Part shown: piece after piece, positions 12,515 to 22,735 of the stretch
Layout: each line of letters begins with the position of its first letter
Position numbering within the stretch: position 1 is the stretch's first letter
Assembly: GCA_013115135.1 (NCBI GenBank)
Contig: JABANP010000233.1
Location: 1-64,000 of the forward strand
Origin: Perkinsus olseni
Lineage: Eukaryota > Perkinsozoa > Perkinsida > Perkinsidae
Direction: 5' to 3'
Length of the DNA: 64,000 nt
The notes under the pieces: generated by a model
What the model was told of the DNA's origin: nothing
Seen by the model: the letters and a program-made list of their open reading frames with translations, nothing else
The model's database searches: none
Translations under genes and position numbers: made by a program

Positions 12515-12711
12515 ATGACTATCAACCTGCAACTATTTTTGTGCGAGTGCCGGAGTTCCCATCCGTGGATGTGGCATCACCTCTCTCGCTCTGCTTCGTC
12601 TATCGACCCTCTATCGCTGAACGTTAGAGGTATGGTTTTGCCCTCGCTATCGGGGGAAACTGACAGACGATAGTGACTTTAGTTGGTAGCTCGCTGGCAG
12701 TTAAGATCGCC

Positions 12712-13273
12712 ATGCCTGAGAGTCGCAACACACTCCTCGAGAGTTTCTGGGATGCCGCGATTCGCCTGGCAATCACCAGTGCCGAAGATCCGTACCTCTT
12801 CATACGGCAGCTCTACGGCAATACCTGCGAGCACCTGCGTGAGGGACTAGAGTCGGAGCGACAAGTCCAAGTCTTCGATTATGTGAGTTAGTAGCTCCCT
12901 AAGGCTCCGGAACCCCGATGGATATTGTGCGGTTCCCCAATCGTTTTAATGAGACGTGACCTAGGCAGCGACGCGATATGGTAGAATATATTGTATGGTG
13001 ATTCTCAAGTACTTCCTCGACTGTATTAATCATTGTCTTTTTGGGGATTGAGATGTTGGAACTCAACAGGATCCAACAGTTGAGGTTTTGGAGCCTCCGT
13101 TGTGCATCGGGCCTAAAGGCAGAACTCTACTACCTAGTGAGTCACTAGCAGGGAGTGGTCGCTGGGTGAACTTTCACTATTCCAGTCCAGGAGAGTTGTT
13201 GAGCAAGTACGAGGCGCTGCACATGTATGCGTCTGCAAGAATCGGGGTAATTTCATTCGGAACTTGGTTATGA
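12712..13273 (+). CDS. Hypothetical gene, first exon plus possible second exon
   Basis: An ATG at 12712 opens a protein-like segment of about 57 residues (MPESRNTLLESFWDAAIRLA, later EDPYLFIRQLYGNTCEHLRE) that stops exactly at a strong GTGAGT donor near 12883. A second open segment of about 60 residues, at 13085-13273 (GRWVNFHYSSPGELLSKYEA), lies downstream, but the phase across the proposed intron was not resolved. The helical, acidic/hydrophobic composition resembles a small regulatory or dimerisation domain. No family is recognised. Confidence 0.35.
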
Positions 13274-13958
13274 TTAAGCGATTCCGCATCCGACGACGGC
13301 GAGGTGAAGATTTAGGCTCAAAAGCTACTACATGGCCTCAGATGCTGTAACGTCAACTGATTGATCATCAGATGATTCATCATCAACTAGAATAACTCGT
13401 ACAGAAGGGTAACGAATCAGGTACAATGGGGAATGGGCCAATCACTCACTGAGGCGAGACTGATTGGTGAGAGCGTCGGCCTGCCGGGCCCAGCTTGAGA
13501 ACGGGCCATCTGAGGGGAGTTTTATTCTATCATGGAATAACGTTGGACTTCACTCGCGTTCTCTTCGGAAGAGATGAGGGAGATTTGGAGGGCGGCTAGA
13601 TCTCGATGTTTTGCTTCTCAGACTGCTCATCCTCATGACATATTGCGGTTTAGTGAGCCTCAGCCGTCGGGTGACATAGGGTGGACTTGTAGTCCACTGA
13701 ATATTATTCGATGACGTTCGTCGCGTCATGGAACTAGATATCTTAGTGAAGTTAATGAAGTGTGCGCATACAACTTCCAGTTGCGAGTTGAACACGCCGT
13801 TTGGCTCCGCACATTCGGAAGACTGGTCGTACCAACTAAACACCGGGTGGTAGTTACTTTAGAACATTCGTCAAATAATAAGGAGCTTACGATTCTCTGG
13901 AGAGTTCGGCTCTCTCGAACCACCAGTAGCATCTCCAGAGTCGGATACCACCATCGAC
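13274..13958. other. Region with no clear gene
   Basis: Overlapping short ORFs on both strands lack protein-like character. The direct motif TGATCATCAGATGATTCATC near 13360 is a short imperfect repeat. Confidence 0.3.
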
Positions 13959-15257
13959 TCAATACTTCAGCTCGATCTTGAACTTTTTCACAGAGAGATA
14001 AGTATCACATGTAGGATCTACACCGGCCTCAATCTGGAACATCTGCTTGTATTTGTCATAATGGCTGCAGACAACGAACAAGTTGTCATGCTCATGTCTG
14101 GTGACACTGCATATACTGCTTCCTCTCCCGAGTCCGAGCACCACTTCAGCTTGTCCTTGCTGAGCCGCAACGAGGCTTCCCCGAGTCTCGAAGTAAGTCA
14201 CTCCTCTATCCACAAGGTAGATACGATATATAAAGGGTACTTCTCCCTCCACGAGGCCCATAGCCAATCTCTCGCACGTGTCTAGTTGCACGAAATCGCT
14301 AGTTTCGTCTATCAGGAAGACCAGCGAATCATAATCATTCGAGCCATGCTCGGCCAGCACCAGTTGTAAGCTATTGCTCCAGGTTCGACCAAGTTTTGCG
14401 AGGAGGCGGTGTTGAAATGACAGTTCTGTTGTCCATAAGGGATCGACGAGAGGATCCGGGTTGAAAGAAGCACCTTTAATACGAAACAGACTAATAGTGC
14501 AGTTTTCCACCTGACCAGCCCGATCCTTCGTGCCAAGAGCGACGAGCAGAGTGTCACTGGATGACTCGTAGATCGTTGACATGATCTGCAAGTCACCAGG
14601 TAGACCACGAGTGGGCTTCGTAGCAATACGGTCTGCCTTCGTCAAGTCGTAGATATCAAGCGTCGGAGTCCTCTGTTCAGTTAAGTGCCACTCTTGGTGC
14701 AGCAAGATCAGCATGTCCGATGCTGAATCGTATTCATGGAGTATGCAGCTGTTTTTTTTGTAGGCCATCTTAAGCTTAATCACTACCTCAGGCGTTGCCC
14801 GGTGCCGACGTCTATGCTCACCAAGGCCATCGGATGAAACCAGCCGGATACCTCCGGACCCGTAGAAGGCGCACATGAGGTGGCCTCCTCTCACGAATGA
14901 GAAAACCGGGAAGTCGTAACTCTCCACCAGTTCTCCCCAAGATACGGGCTGGAATACATAGTTGGGCCGGCTGATATATCCAAAGATACTGTGGATGCAC
15001 TCGTCGAGAACGAACTCCCGGGGACTCGAGCGGTCATCCATCAATCTTGTGATGAGCTTGAGGTTTAGAGCGAGCCGATTACGGAAATCGGTCATGTCCT
15101 TCGAAAAAAGGGGTGCCGGCTGATAAGTGATATGCACTAAAAACAAGAAGTACGCGCTAGCGCAGAAGTTAACAAATGAGCTCTCGCTACCGCGATCCCT
15201 CTCACTTAGTCTGACTAACGAGATCAGAGACTCATAAACAATGACTAACTTAGTCAT
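13959..15257 (-). CDS. Divergent member of the tandem propeller-like family (432 aa)
   Basis: A single open frame with its ATG at 15257, inside a near-perfect palindrome. A later Met may be the true start. The region FVLDECIHSIFGYISRPNYV ... FSFVRGGHLMCAFYG lines up with the N-terminal block of the plus-strand family (FLNDVGREVSAFLGKSSREL ... IRRGVLMVA), so I infer a distant paralogue in opposite orientation. The rest alternates hydrophobic strands and turns (for example SASDMLILLHQEW, TLDIYDLTKADRI, IMSTIYESSSDTLLVALG), a pattern typical of beta-propeller blades. No signal peptide is obvious, although the N-terminal stretch SAYFLFLVHITY is hydrophobic. The function is unknown. Confidence 0.65.
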   Translation of the reverse strand: MTKLVIVYESLISLVRLSERDRGSESSFVNFCASAYFLFLVHITYQPAPLFSKDMTDFRNRLALNLKLITRLMDDRSSPREFVLDECIHSIFGYISRPNYVFQPVSWGELVESYDFPVFSFVRGGHLMCAFYGSGGIRLVSSDGLGEHRRRHRATPEVVIKLKMAYKKNSCILHEYDSASDMLILLHQEWHLTEQRTPTLDIYDLTKADRIATKPTRGLPGDLQIMSTIYESSSDTLLVALGTKDRAGQVENCTISLFRIKGASFNPDPLVDPLWTTELSFQHRLLAKLGRTWSNSLQLVLAEHGSNDYDSLVFLIDETSDFVQLDTCERLAMGLVEGEVPFIYRIYLVDRGVTYFETRGSLVAAQQGQAEVVLGLGRGSSICSVTRHEHDNLFVVCSHYDKYKQMFQIEAGVDPTCDTYLSVKKFKIELKY

Positions 15258-15281
15258 TGTTCATGAGTCTCTGATCTCGTT
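15217..15281. repeat. Long palindrome at the start of the minus-strand paralogue
   Basis: Arms of 32 nt (15217-15248 and 15250-15281) are reverse complements with a single mismatch and a 1-nt centre. The core is GAGATCAGAGACTCAT. The minus-strand ATG at 15257 lies in the right arm. Confidence 0.85.
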
Positions 15282-15468
15282 CGCGCTTTGCACTCGCGTG
15301 CTGATCAGGATGCATCCTGGACTACGTAGCGTTATTTACGCTACGGAATCCGTAGTACGGATCAAGCTTGCCGCCAGAACCATTCTCAAGCCTCGTATCG
15401 CAATTCAATGAGCTCCTCGCGAAAGTCCGGTCTGTACTGAGTTGTAGTGCAGGCGTGTAGCTTGCACC

Positions 15469-15720
15469 ATGCATGCTGAAACTGCAGCAAACTCGCCCGC
15501 GAAATGCGGTCAAAATTCTTTCAGAAAGCGCCCGCGCCCGCGTCTCTGTCAGGACGCTGATAGCATCGAGTCGATGGTATCAACGACCTTGCAAATTGAT
15601 GACATCGGCGTGTTGAATGGATTAGGCAGGTCCTTATATGAGTTCCTTCTCGAACAATGCGGAAAACAGGAATCAAACGACCCATGGCACGTTGTCGAGG
15701 ACGTCGACGAAGACGCTTAA
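15469..15720 (+). CDS. Small hypothetical protein (83 aa)
   Basis: An ATG-started open frame with a basic N-terminal part (FRKRPRPRLCQDAD), a helical middle (GLGRSLYEFLLEQCGKQES) and an acidic end (VVEDVDEDA). The composition is protein-like, but no homologue is recognised and no paralogue lies in the window. It sits between the divergent minus-strand paralogue and the first plus-strand family member. It could be a small gene or an exon. Confidence 0.3.
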   Translation: MHAETAANSPAKCGQNSFRKRPRPRLCQDADSIESMVSTTLQIDDIGVLNGLGRSLYEFLLEQCGKQESNDPWHVVEDVDEDA

Positions 15721-16514
15721 ACATCAGCTCATTATCCTCAGTTACGACTTGTCATTGTCTTTAGTCATCGCCATGATGAGCCGTCAGTGCGCAACTCGCA
15801 GCGCAGTTGCGCCCGGGTTCTTTGGCGAACTCAGTGCACGCAACCGTTAAACGAAGACCGGTACTTGTAAATGATCCCCCTCTCGACCGTCGATCATCTC
15901 TGAGACGAGGTTTCACGTCACACAGATCCTCACTACTGGTGAAGGCGCAATCTGCGAGTCCGGCCTAATCCACTCGACTGTCTTCACGCTTTCTACGCTC
16001 GGTCACGACATTTCATGCCCTCCGATGTTCGTGATGAGTTCTTCAATGATTAATCACTTGCCAATCACTTCAGTGATGATAGATCTCTGAAGTGAGGATT
16101 GACCGCAGGGCCAAGCTCCAGGGTCTAAGGGGTCTTTGTCTGAAAAATAGTTCCATAAGAAGGATCGACTCGCATGGAAGGCAATCTCTGGTGAATAGCG
16201 AAGCGTTGTGTTGTGCTCCTGTCAACTCGAATTGGGTTTTCATCGTAGTAGAGTACCCTAATACCCGTGGAATTTTCACGCGGTTTAGTGTTGGCCTGCT
16301 GTGCCTTCTCGCCTTATCCGAGAGTGTTCGAGCTGGCTCCTCAGGCGCCTGCATAAGAGATTTTGTCTGAGCATTGGTCGAGTAGCGAAAATTTTAGCGA
16401 GCCCACGTGCTTAACATAGGTGGTGTGCGTAGAGAGCCTCATCATGAACCCGATCGCGTTATTCAGTCACGTCATGGGGTGTTCATTTCGTTCACAGTGT
16501 TCTCAAAAACGCTC
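15721..16514. repeat. Spacer upstream of family copy 1, with shared spacer block
   Basis: It contains, at about 16165-16255, a block also found before or after other copies (about 17795-17890, 19610-19700, 22312-22400 and 24035-24125). The recognisable core is GCGTTGTGTTGTGCTCC. Such conserved spacers show that the duplicated unit includes flanking non-coding DNA. Just before the ATG, the segment TTCACAGTGTTCTCA recurs upstream of other copies and may be a splice acceptor or 5' UTR. Confidence 0.6.
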
Positions 16515-17657
16515 ATGAACCCATTCCTCTGCTCCACCGTAGCTCTTGAGTCGGCAGCTGTTAAGTCAAGGTTCCTCCGTTACGTGAGTGACGGCGGATT
16601 CCTCAATGATGTCGGTAGAGAGGTCTCGGCCTTTCTCGGCAAGAGTTCGAGAGAGCTCACCTTCAACTGCCCCAGCACTACCGTCATGCTATCTGACATC
16701 AGCTTTATGTTCATCAGACGTGGTATGCTGACGGCTGCCCTACATTGTAAAGCTGGATTCAATCTGGTACCGGTCCTCAGCCCTGCTGCCACTCCACACC
16801 TACGAATCACCAGCGGGGAGGGTCACATGCAGGGCCACTGTTACGACCCTGTGAATGACACACTTCACATCCTCTATAAGAATGACGATGCGTTCTTGCT
16901 CCATGTGCACCGCCTCACAGACGAATTTGAAGCCATTAGTCGGGTCGTTGTAGTTGAAGGGATGCTCGACTTAGCACAAGACATCTCGAACTTCAGAGGG
17001 GGAATGGCATCTGCAGGTGGACGCCTGTATCTACCCTGTTCTGGACCCGTTCTGGAAGGCGGCCCGTTCTCCTTGGTGTGTCTCGATACTCGGCACTGCA
17101 CGAACGGCAGGATTCAAGCCCAGATGGTATGGAACCTCTCCGACTCGTGCACCGAATGGCCCATGTCACTGATCTGCGAGCATGAGGGTCAGAATGGCTG
17201 CATCCTATCTGTTGTCTACTGTGCGGGTGACGAGGAAGAATGGATTTTCCGTAAGCTGTTGGTAACTCACAGCGGGAGGAGAGTATCGGTAGAGTGCTTG
17301 TGCTCATGGCTCCTCGAGCCACATGATGGGATGGTGGTGGATTATCAGTTACTGAAGAAGGATCTTTTGTCATTGTGTAGCTCGGGCGATGGCAGTAACT
17401 TTTACTACTATAGCTTGTGTGATCGACGAGGACGCGAGCTCGGAGAAGAAAGGGGACAGCTGGATGAATTTGAGCCGGTGCAGACTCTCGTCTCGGATGA
17501 TGGCACAATCTACATCAAGTCGGGGTTCACCCAGACGATACACAACCCAGTTGATTGTATTCATGCCTTCTACACTCAAGCACGACATCTTATGCACACC
17601 AAGATTCGTAATTGGTTCTTCGATAATAAATATCCCCGTATTAATCCTGTGGCCTAG
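16515..17657 (+). CDS. Tandem family copy 1 (intact, 380 aa)
   Basis: An uninterrupted frame from the conserved start (MNPFLCSTVALESAAVKSRF) to TAG at 17655. I chose this ATG because it is the first Met shared by the copies. Conserved blocks in order are FLNDVGREVSAFLGKSSREL (residues about 34-53), IRRGMLTAA, GHCYDPVNDTLHILY, VVVEGML, GGRLYLPCSG, SLVCLDTRH, WIFRKLLVTHSG, YYYSLCDRRGRELG, VSDDGTIYIKSGF and the C-terminal HNPVDCIHAFYTQARHLM / IRNWFFDNK. Hydrophobic strand-turn units repeat at intervals of about 45-55 residues, suggesting a beta-propeller (inference). There is no signal peptide or transmembrane segment. No known family is recognised and the function is unknown. It is followed by a 0.7-kb spacer and copy 2. 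Confidence 0.8.
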   Translation: MNPFLCSTVALESAAVKSRFLRYVSDGGFLNDVGREVSAFLGKSSRELTFNCPSTTVMLSDISFMFIRRGMLTAALHCKAGFNLVPVLSPAATPHLRITSGEGHMQGHCYDPVNDTLHILYKNDDAFLLHVHRLTDEFEAISRVVVVEGMLDLAQDISNFRGGMASAGGRLYLPCSGPVLEGGPFSLVCLDTRHCTNGRIQAQMVWNLSDSCTEWPMSLICEHEGQNGCILSVVYCAGDEEEWIFRKLLVTHSGRRVSVECLCSWLLEPHDGMVVDYQLLKKDLLSLCSSGDGSNFYYYSLCDRRGRELGEERGQLDEFEPVQTLVSDDGTIYIKSGFTQTIHNPVDCIHAFYTQARHLMHTKIRNWFFDNKYPRINPVA

Positions 17658-18365
17658 CTGTCTTCGCTCCTATCTTCACCATCGCCCTGCTGTCGCTGTA
17701 TGCTTGACGTCTGTCGATACCCAAACCATTGCGCTACTGTAGCATTTCTGGTCTTGAAATTCAGTCCATAGGAGGGGACTCCTCTGCGGGATAGATTCAG
17801 CATGAAAAGTCATTCTCTAGAAAGTAGAGGAGCGTTGTGTTGTGCTTCTTTCCAGTTGGATCACCATAGTGAAGTACCCTTGTGCCTACGTCTATGTGGT
17901 TTGAGCTAGTCTGGTGTGACAGGTCATACGGACGTTGACTCGAAGTGGGCCGTTGAGTGAAACGTCTCGCCTTTCTGTGGATAGTTAGGCTCGCTGCTCG
18001 AACGCGTGTGCACAGGCCTCCTGCCCATTCAACTCAGAGCCGATGAGGTCATTCAAATTAGCAGAATGTTTTGATGTGAATCTAATCCCACCGTAGCATT
18101 GGACGCGGACTTGAAGCGGCCCCGCCTGTTGAATAGGGATGATATGTGATTTTTTCGAGAGCAATGTCTTGAAATTCTCATTCTGAATCAAACCCGAATG
18201 CTTGGTCACGTTTTATGTGCGTCTCTTCGGCTCTCAGTGTTCTCCATCAACTCTCATTAACCCATTGCTTGTTCCGCGTACAGCAACACATACTAACACA
18301 TAAACAACACATAATTACATCATGCGCATTGACGTAAGTTGTCTCTTGTTCTATTGACTATTTCA
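17658..18365. repeat. Spacer between copies 1 and 2
   Basis: It carries the shared spacer block at about 17795-17890. No supported gene. ACACATACTAACACATAAAC near 18285 is a small A/C-rich run just upstream of copy 2. Confidence 0.55.
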
Positions 18366-19508
18366 ATGGACTCATTCCTCTGCTCTACCGTAGCTCTCGA
18401 GTTGGAAGTCGTGAAGTCCAGGTTCTACCGCTTCGATGGAGCAAGATTCCTCAATGACGTTGGTAGAGAGGTGTCGGCCTTCCTGGGTAAGAGTTCGAGA
18501 GAGCTCACCTTCAACTGCCCCAGCAATACGGTCATCCTACCTGACATTGGGTTCGTCTTCATCAGACGTGGTGTGCTGATGGTAGCCCAATATTTAGAGG
18601 AAGATGTAGCTTTAGCGCCACTCGCCAGCCCGGCAACCGCTCCACACGTACGTGTCCCCAGCTCCGAAGGCGACGAGTGGGGTCATGGTTATGATCCGGT
18701 TGAGGACGAACTCTACATTCTCTTCAATGAAGGAGATGCTTTCCTATTGGACGTGCACTCGCTAGCCGACGACGCCAAGCCTACCTCTCGTACTCTGGTG
18801 GTTGAAGGGATGATGCAGTTTGCAGGAGGTCGCTCGATTTGCAGAGGGGACACGGCGTTTGTAGCTGGTCGCATGTATTTACCCTGTTCTGGAGAGGCCT
18901 TTCGAGATGAACCTCCTTGGCTGGTCTGTCTCGATGCCCGGGATAGGTCGATGGGCACCATTCAAGCGCAGATGATTTGCCAACTATCCGACTCGTCTTC
19001 CAACAGGCCGATTTCACTTGTCTGCGAAGCGGAGCGAGTGACTGATTGTGTCATATGCATTGCTTACTATAACAGTGATGAAGAATGGGCTTTCCGTAAA
19101 CTACTAGTCGCCCACCGCGGGAGTAAAGTATCTGCGGTCAGCCTGTCCTCATGGACGATTCGCAGACCGCAGGATTGCAGGGTTATGGAGTATCAGTTAT
19201 TGAGAAAGAATCTATTGTTATTGTGTATTGTAGGAGACTGGCAACATGCTTACATCTATAGCTTGTGTGATGAACGAGGCCGTGAGCTTGGAGCGAGAAG
19301 GGGACAGTTGAGTGGGCTTGAACCCCAGCAGACTCTCATCTCAGATGATGGTACAATCTACATCAGGTCGGGGTTCACTGGGACGATTCACGACCCAGTT
19401 GACTGTGTTCATGCTTTTTTCACTCAAGCAAGATATCTCATGCATACCGAGATTCCTAATTGGTTCTTCGATAATAAAGAACTCCACGTCGAGCCTGTGG
19501 ATCGCTAG
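18366..19508 (+). CDS. Tandem family copy 2 (intact, 380 aa)
   Basis: Opens with MDSFLCSTVALELEVVKSRF and ends with TAG at 19506, with no interruption. It has the same length as copy 1 and keeps all conserved blocks, including FLNDVGREVSAFLGKSSREL, IRRGVLMVA, GHGYDPVEDELYILF, VVEGMM, AGRMYLPCSG, WLVCLDARDRSMGTIQAQM, WAFRKLLVAHRG, IYSLCDERGRELGARRGQL, LISDDGTIYIRSGF and WFFDNK. Residues after the start (YRFDGARFLND) match copy 4, whereas copies 3 and 5 share an RRN-type variant, so at least two sublineages exist. The 5' flank also resembles that of copy 4 (TTGTCTCTT ... TATTGACTATTTCAATG). Function unknown. Confidence 0.8.
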   Translation: MDSFLCSTVALELEVVKSRFYRFDGARFLNDVGREVSAFLGKSSRELTFNCPSNTVILPDIGFVFIRRGVLMVAQYLEEDVALAPLASPATAPHVRVPSSEGDEWGHGYDPVEDELYILFNEGDAFLLDVHSLADDAKPTSRTLVVEGMMQFAGGRSICRGDTAFVAGRMYLPCSGEAFRDEPPWLVCLDARDRSMGTIQAQMICQLSDSSSNRPISLVCEAERVTDCVICIAYYNSDEEWAFRKLLVAHRGSKVSAVSLSSWTIRRPQDCRVMEYQLLRKNLLLLCIVGDWQHAYIYSLCDERGRELGARRGQLSGLEPQQTLISDDGTIYIRSGFTGTIHDPVDCVHAFFTQARYLMHTEIPNWFFDNKELHVEPVDR

Positions 19509-19863
19509 GGCCTGACTCTCTCTGTCTATGTGCTGTTGCTGTATAATTGACTTCCGTCACTGATTTCGTTTGCGCTTTTGTCTGTAGCATTCCTCGTCTA
19601 TGGGAGCGATCGATTCAGCATGAGAGTTACTCTTGGAAAGAACGACTCAGCGTTGTGTTGTGCTCCTCTCGTGTAGGATCGGACCATCGTGATAGTTACG
19701 GAAAGTGGGCTGGTGCCACTGTTCGCCGGGCGGAAAACCCACTTGCTTAATATGGATGGTTGGTGTTGAGATCTTTATCCTTAACCTGGTCGCGATGTTT
19801 GGTCACAACGTGACCGTCATGATATGTGTGTCCACTCGGTTCACAGTCTCTTCATCAATTCTT
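19509..19863. repeat. Spacer between copies 2 and 3
   Basis: It carries the shared spacer block at about 19610-19700 and the TTCACAGTCTCTTCATCAA segment directly upstream of the copy 3 ATG. Confidence 0.55.
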
Positions 19864-20265
19864 ATGAACCCATTCCTCAGCTCTACGATAGCCTTCGAGT
19901 CCGCAGTAGTTGAGTTCCGGTTCCGCCGTAACTTTGGAGGTGAAGGATTCCTCAATGATGTTGGTAGACAGGTCTCGGATTTCCTCAGCAAGAGTTCGAG
20001 AGAGCTCACCTTTAACTGCCCCTGCAATACCGTGATGTTACCTGACATTTGGTTCACCTTCATCAGACGTGGCGTGCTGATGGTGGCCCGGTGTTTTAAG
20101 GAGGAGCTCGCTCTCGCGCCGCTCTTCAGCGCAGTTGCGATTCCACAACTACTTATCCCTGGTGGGAAGGGTTCCCTGTGTAGTTGGTGTTACGACCCTG
20201 TTGAGGACGCCCTGTACATCCTCTACTGGAAAGATGATGCATGCTCGCTCTACGTGATCGCATGA
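19864..20265 (+). pseudogene. Tandem family copy 3 (truncated)
   Basis: It starts like the intact members (MNPFLSSTIAFESAVVEFRF) and matches them through WCYDPVEDALYILYWKDDAC, then stops after about 133 residues where copy 6 continues into HSLADGF. Beyond the stop, a short out-of-frame stretch still resembles the family and then similarity is lost. About two thirds of the protein is missing, so this is a 3'-truncated pseudogene or at best a short product. It is closest to copy 6 in the variable region around residues 100-130. Confidence 0.8.
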
Positions 20266-20761
20266 TCGCAGACGGGTTTAACCCGAGCACCCGAGTCTTC
20301 GCGCATGTCCATGTGCGCTGTAATCCATCGTCAATCATTCAACCCGGTGAGTGTCGTCTAGCTCCTCTGCAGCCTCCTCGACCCCATCTTTGAGACGTCT
20401 TCAGTTGAGCCAAACCATTAGATTCAGAGTCACCGCTGGTACTTCCTTGCGCAGGCGTGCAAACATCTACGTTGGCACGCACACGCAAGCTCGCTGATGA
20501 TCCTCAGTCGTGTAGAAGAATCTTTAATCATCCATAGGATTCGTGCTCATGCTGTGATGATTTCCATTTCACTTCACGCCACCAAATTGAAACCAACCGC
20601 CCCAGAGGAGGAATAGATAGAAGATAAGTACCAAAATGAACACTGCGAGTGGTTAATCAAGTACAGAGAAAATACTATCAACAACGGCACATCTCTATTT
20701 CATTGCACACTAATCGTCGCTAGACTGAGACTGTAGCTGTCCCGGTAGTGGTGTAGTGGAA
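20266..20761. other. Intergenic region with hairpin
   Basis: Apart from a short out-of-frame remnant of copy 3 and the hairpin at 20455-20480, nothing is recognised here. Confidence 0.4.
20455..20480. repeat. Hairpin, family member 2
   Basis: GCGTGCAAAC, a central ATCTAC, then GTTGGCACGC: inverted arms with one mismatch. Nearly the same sequence occurs at 26086-26111. Confidence 0.6.
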
Positions 20762-20977
20762 TCACGAGACATCAAGATACTGCGACACTCGCTCCTTGAT
20801 GAGCTTGGCCGCGCGGCTCATATAGCCCGAGCGACTCGTGGTGGTCTCGAATGCCTGGGCTTCGAACTCGAGCCTCAAGTAAAACGTTCCGATGACCAAA
20901 ACTGAGCAGATTTGTGCGCCAGGATCCCAGGGAAGGTTCTCTCCTACAAATCCCCTCGGAGTGGGCTCCAAACTCAA
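20759..20977 (-). CDS. Small minus-strand ORF, parent of two degenerate copies
   Basis: An open frame of about 71 codons without a good ATG at its upstream end, so it may be a terminal exon; a CTGCTCAG acceptor-like site lies within. Its C-terminal part (IGTFYLRLEFEAQAFETTTS, then SRAAKLIKERVSQYLDVS) recurs in decayed form on the same strand near 26200 and 26830. The three sequences share the pattern FE-A ... T--S-Y-SR-A-LI-E. The copies at 20.8 and 26.8 kb each lie just upstream of a plus-strand family member (copies 4 and 7), suggesting they were duplicated together. The function is unknown. Confidence 0.4.
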
Positions 20978-21028
20978 TTATATCATGTGCGTTCGCTCAA
21001 GTTGTCTCTTCTGCTATTGACTATTTCA

Positions 21029-22173
21029 ATGGACCCATTCCTCTGCTCTACCATAGCTCTCGAGTCAGCAGCTGTGAAATCCAGGTTCTATCGCTTCGAT
21101 GGAGCAAGATTCCTCAATGATGTTGGTAGAGAGGTGTCGGCCTTCATCGGCAAGAGTTCGAGAGAGCTCACCTTCAACTGTCCCGGCAATACGGTCGTCC
21201 TACCTGACATTTGGTTCATGTTCATCAGACGTGGTGTGCTGATGGTAGCCCAGTATTTAGAGAAGGGTATAGCTTTAGTACCACTTTTCAGCCCGGGCTA
21301 CCGCTCCGCATCTGCATGTCGCCAGCGCTGGAGGGTGCGTATGGGGTTATTGTTATGACCCCGTTGAGGACGAACTCTACATCCTCATAGGTCAAGGAGG
21401 TACCTTCCTGCTGCACGTGTACTCGCTAGCCGATGGCGCTGAACCTCCTTCCTGTTCCCTGGTGGTTGAAGGGATGACGCAGTTTGCGGAAGGCAGCTCG
21501 AGTTGTAGAGGAGTCATGGCATTCGTAGCCGGTCGTTTGTATTTACCCTGTTTTCGAGAAACCTTCCCAGGTGAACCTCCTTGGCTGGTCTGCTTCGATG
21601 CCAGGAATAAGTCGATGAGCACCATTCAAGCGGATATGATTTGGCGGTTCTCTGACTCGTCTCCCGGTGGGCCAATTTCACTTGTCTGCGAGAGGTATCG
21701 AGTGAGCGATTGTGTCATATCTGTTGCTTACTGCAACAGTGATGGGGAATGGGTTTTACGTAAACTATTGCTCACTTATCTCGGGGCTAGAACATCTGCG
21801 GCCAGCCTGTCCTTATGGCCAATTCACAGGCCACAGGATTGCAGGGTTATGGAGTATCAGTTTTTAAAGAAGAATCTATTGTTATTGTGTACCATGGGAG
21901 ACTCGCATCATGATCATTTCTATAGCTTTATGTGATGACCGGGGCCGTGAGCTCGGAGCGAGAAGGGGACAGTTGAGTGAGCTTGAACCTGAGCAGACTC
22001 TCATCTCAGATGATGGCACAATCTACATCAAGTCAGAGTTCGCTCAGGCGATGCATAACCCAGTTGATTGTGTTCATGCTTTTTACACCCAGTCACGACA
22101 TCTCATACGTACCGAGGTCCCTAATTGGTTTTTTGATAATAGAGAGCTTCAAATCGAGCCTGTGGATCGCTAG
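21029..22173 (+). pseudogene. Tandem family copy 4 (two +1 frameshifts)
   Basis: Begins MDPFLCSTIALESAAVKSRF and follows the family throughout, ending at TAG at the same place as copy 2. Two single-base insertions break it. One is in the run CCCGGGC near 21295, after LVPLFSP. The other is in AGCTTTATG near 21930, after a segment like GDSHHDHFYS. On either side of each, the correct frame continues with full similarity to the family. Both extra bases sit in short homopolymers, so they may be sequencing or assembly errors rather than true mutations. If real, the gene is a recent pseudogene; if not, it is a fourth intact member of about 380 residues. Confidence 0.75.
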
Positions 22174-22735
22174 GGCCTAACTCTCATTGTGTTCGTGCTG
22201 TCTCTGCAAACTTGATTTATGTCTATGATTTCAAAAGCGATCATTCGCCCAAGACTTGGGTTCCAAGTCGCTCCATTCTTCAACTGTCTGTATCATTCCG
22301 CGTCCATAAGCGCGATTCATTTAGTATAACAGCTACTCTCGGAAAGAATAATCAAGCGTTGCGTCACGCGCCTCGTCCCGAATTGGATCGGGTGATGCTG
22401 AGCGGAAGTGCGCTAGTGTCCATACGATGTTCATGTGTTGTACTTTTCGCCCGGGCTTTTGCGGCCGCTCGCACAGTTGTTTGTGCCGAGTGCATCGTAG
22501 AATGAAACTTCTCGCCCCTTTATGGCTGATTAATCTCGGAGCTAGACGCTTGCGCGCAGGCTCCAATCGTTGTGAACGCTCGCTTGTTCATTCCACTTGA
22601 GAAAGCTGGCGAGAAAACCACCTACTCAATAAGGATAGGGGGTGTTGAGAATCTGATCGCGATGTTCGGTCACGACGTGACCAAATAACGAAGATATGTA
22701 TGCCCATTTGGTCAACAGTCTCCTCATCGACTCTT
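22174..22735. repeat. Spacer between copies 4 and 5
   Basis: It carries a diverged shared spacer block at about 22312-22400 and the upstream segment TCAACAGTCTCCTCATCGAC before the copy 5 ATG. No gene is supported. Confidence 0.5.

Larger units (their letters stand above)
10540..12710. other. Largely non-coding region
   Basis: About 2.2 kb without a complete gene. It holds a short hairpin (10644-10675), a stray copy of an exon found again near 28.2 kb (11599-11729) and a small inverted-repeat element (12359-12514). The minus-strand ORFs around 12000-12300 have no recognisable features. Confidence 0.45.

Noticed and set aside
16407..16514. Longer N-terminus of array copy 1 (upstream GTG start)
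   Set aside because: The extra residues are not conserved as protein in other copies, whereas the ATG of M-(N/D/S)-x-FLCST is; the upstream similarity is at nucleotide level and fits a 5' flank.
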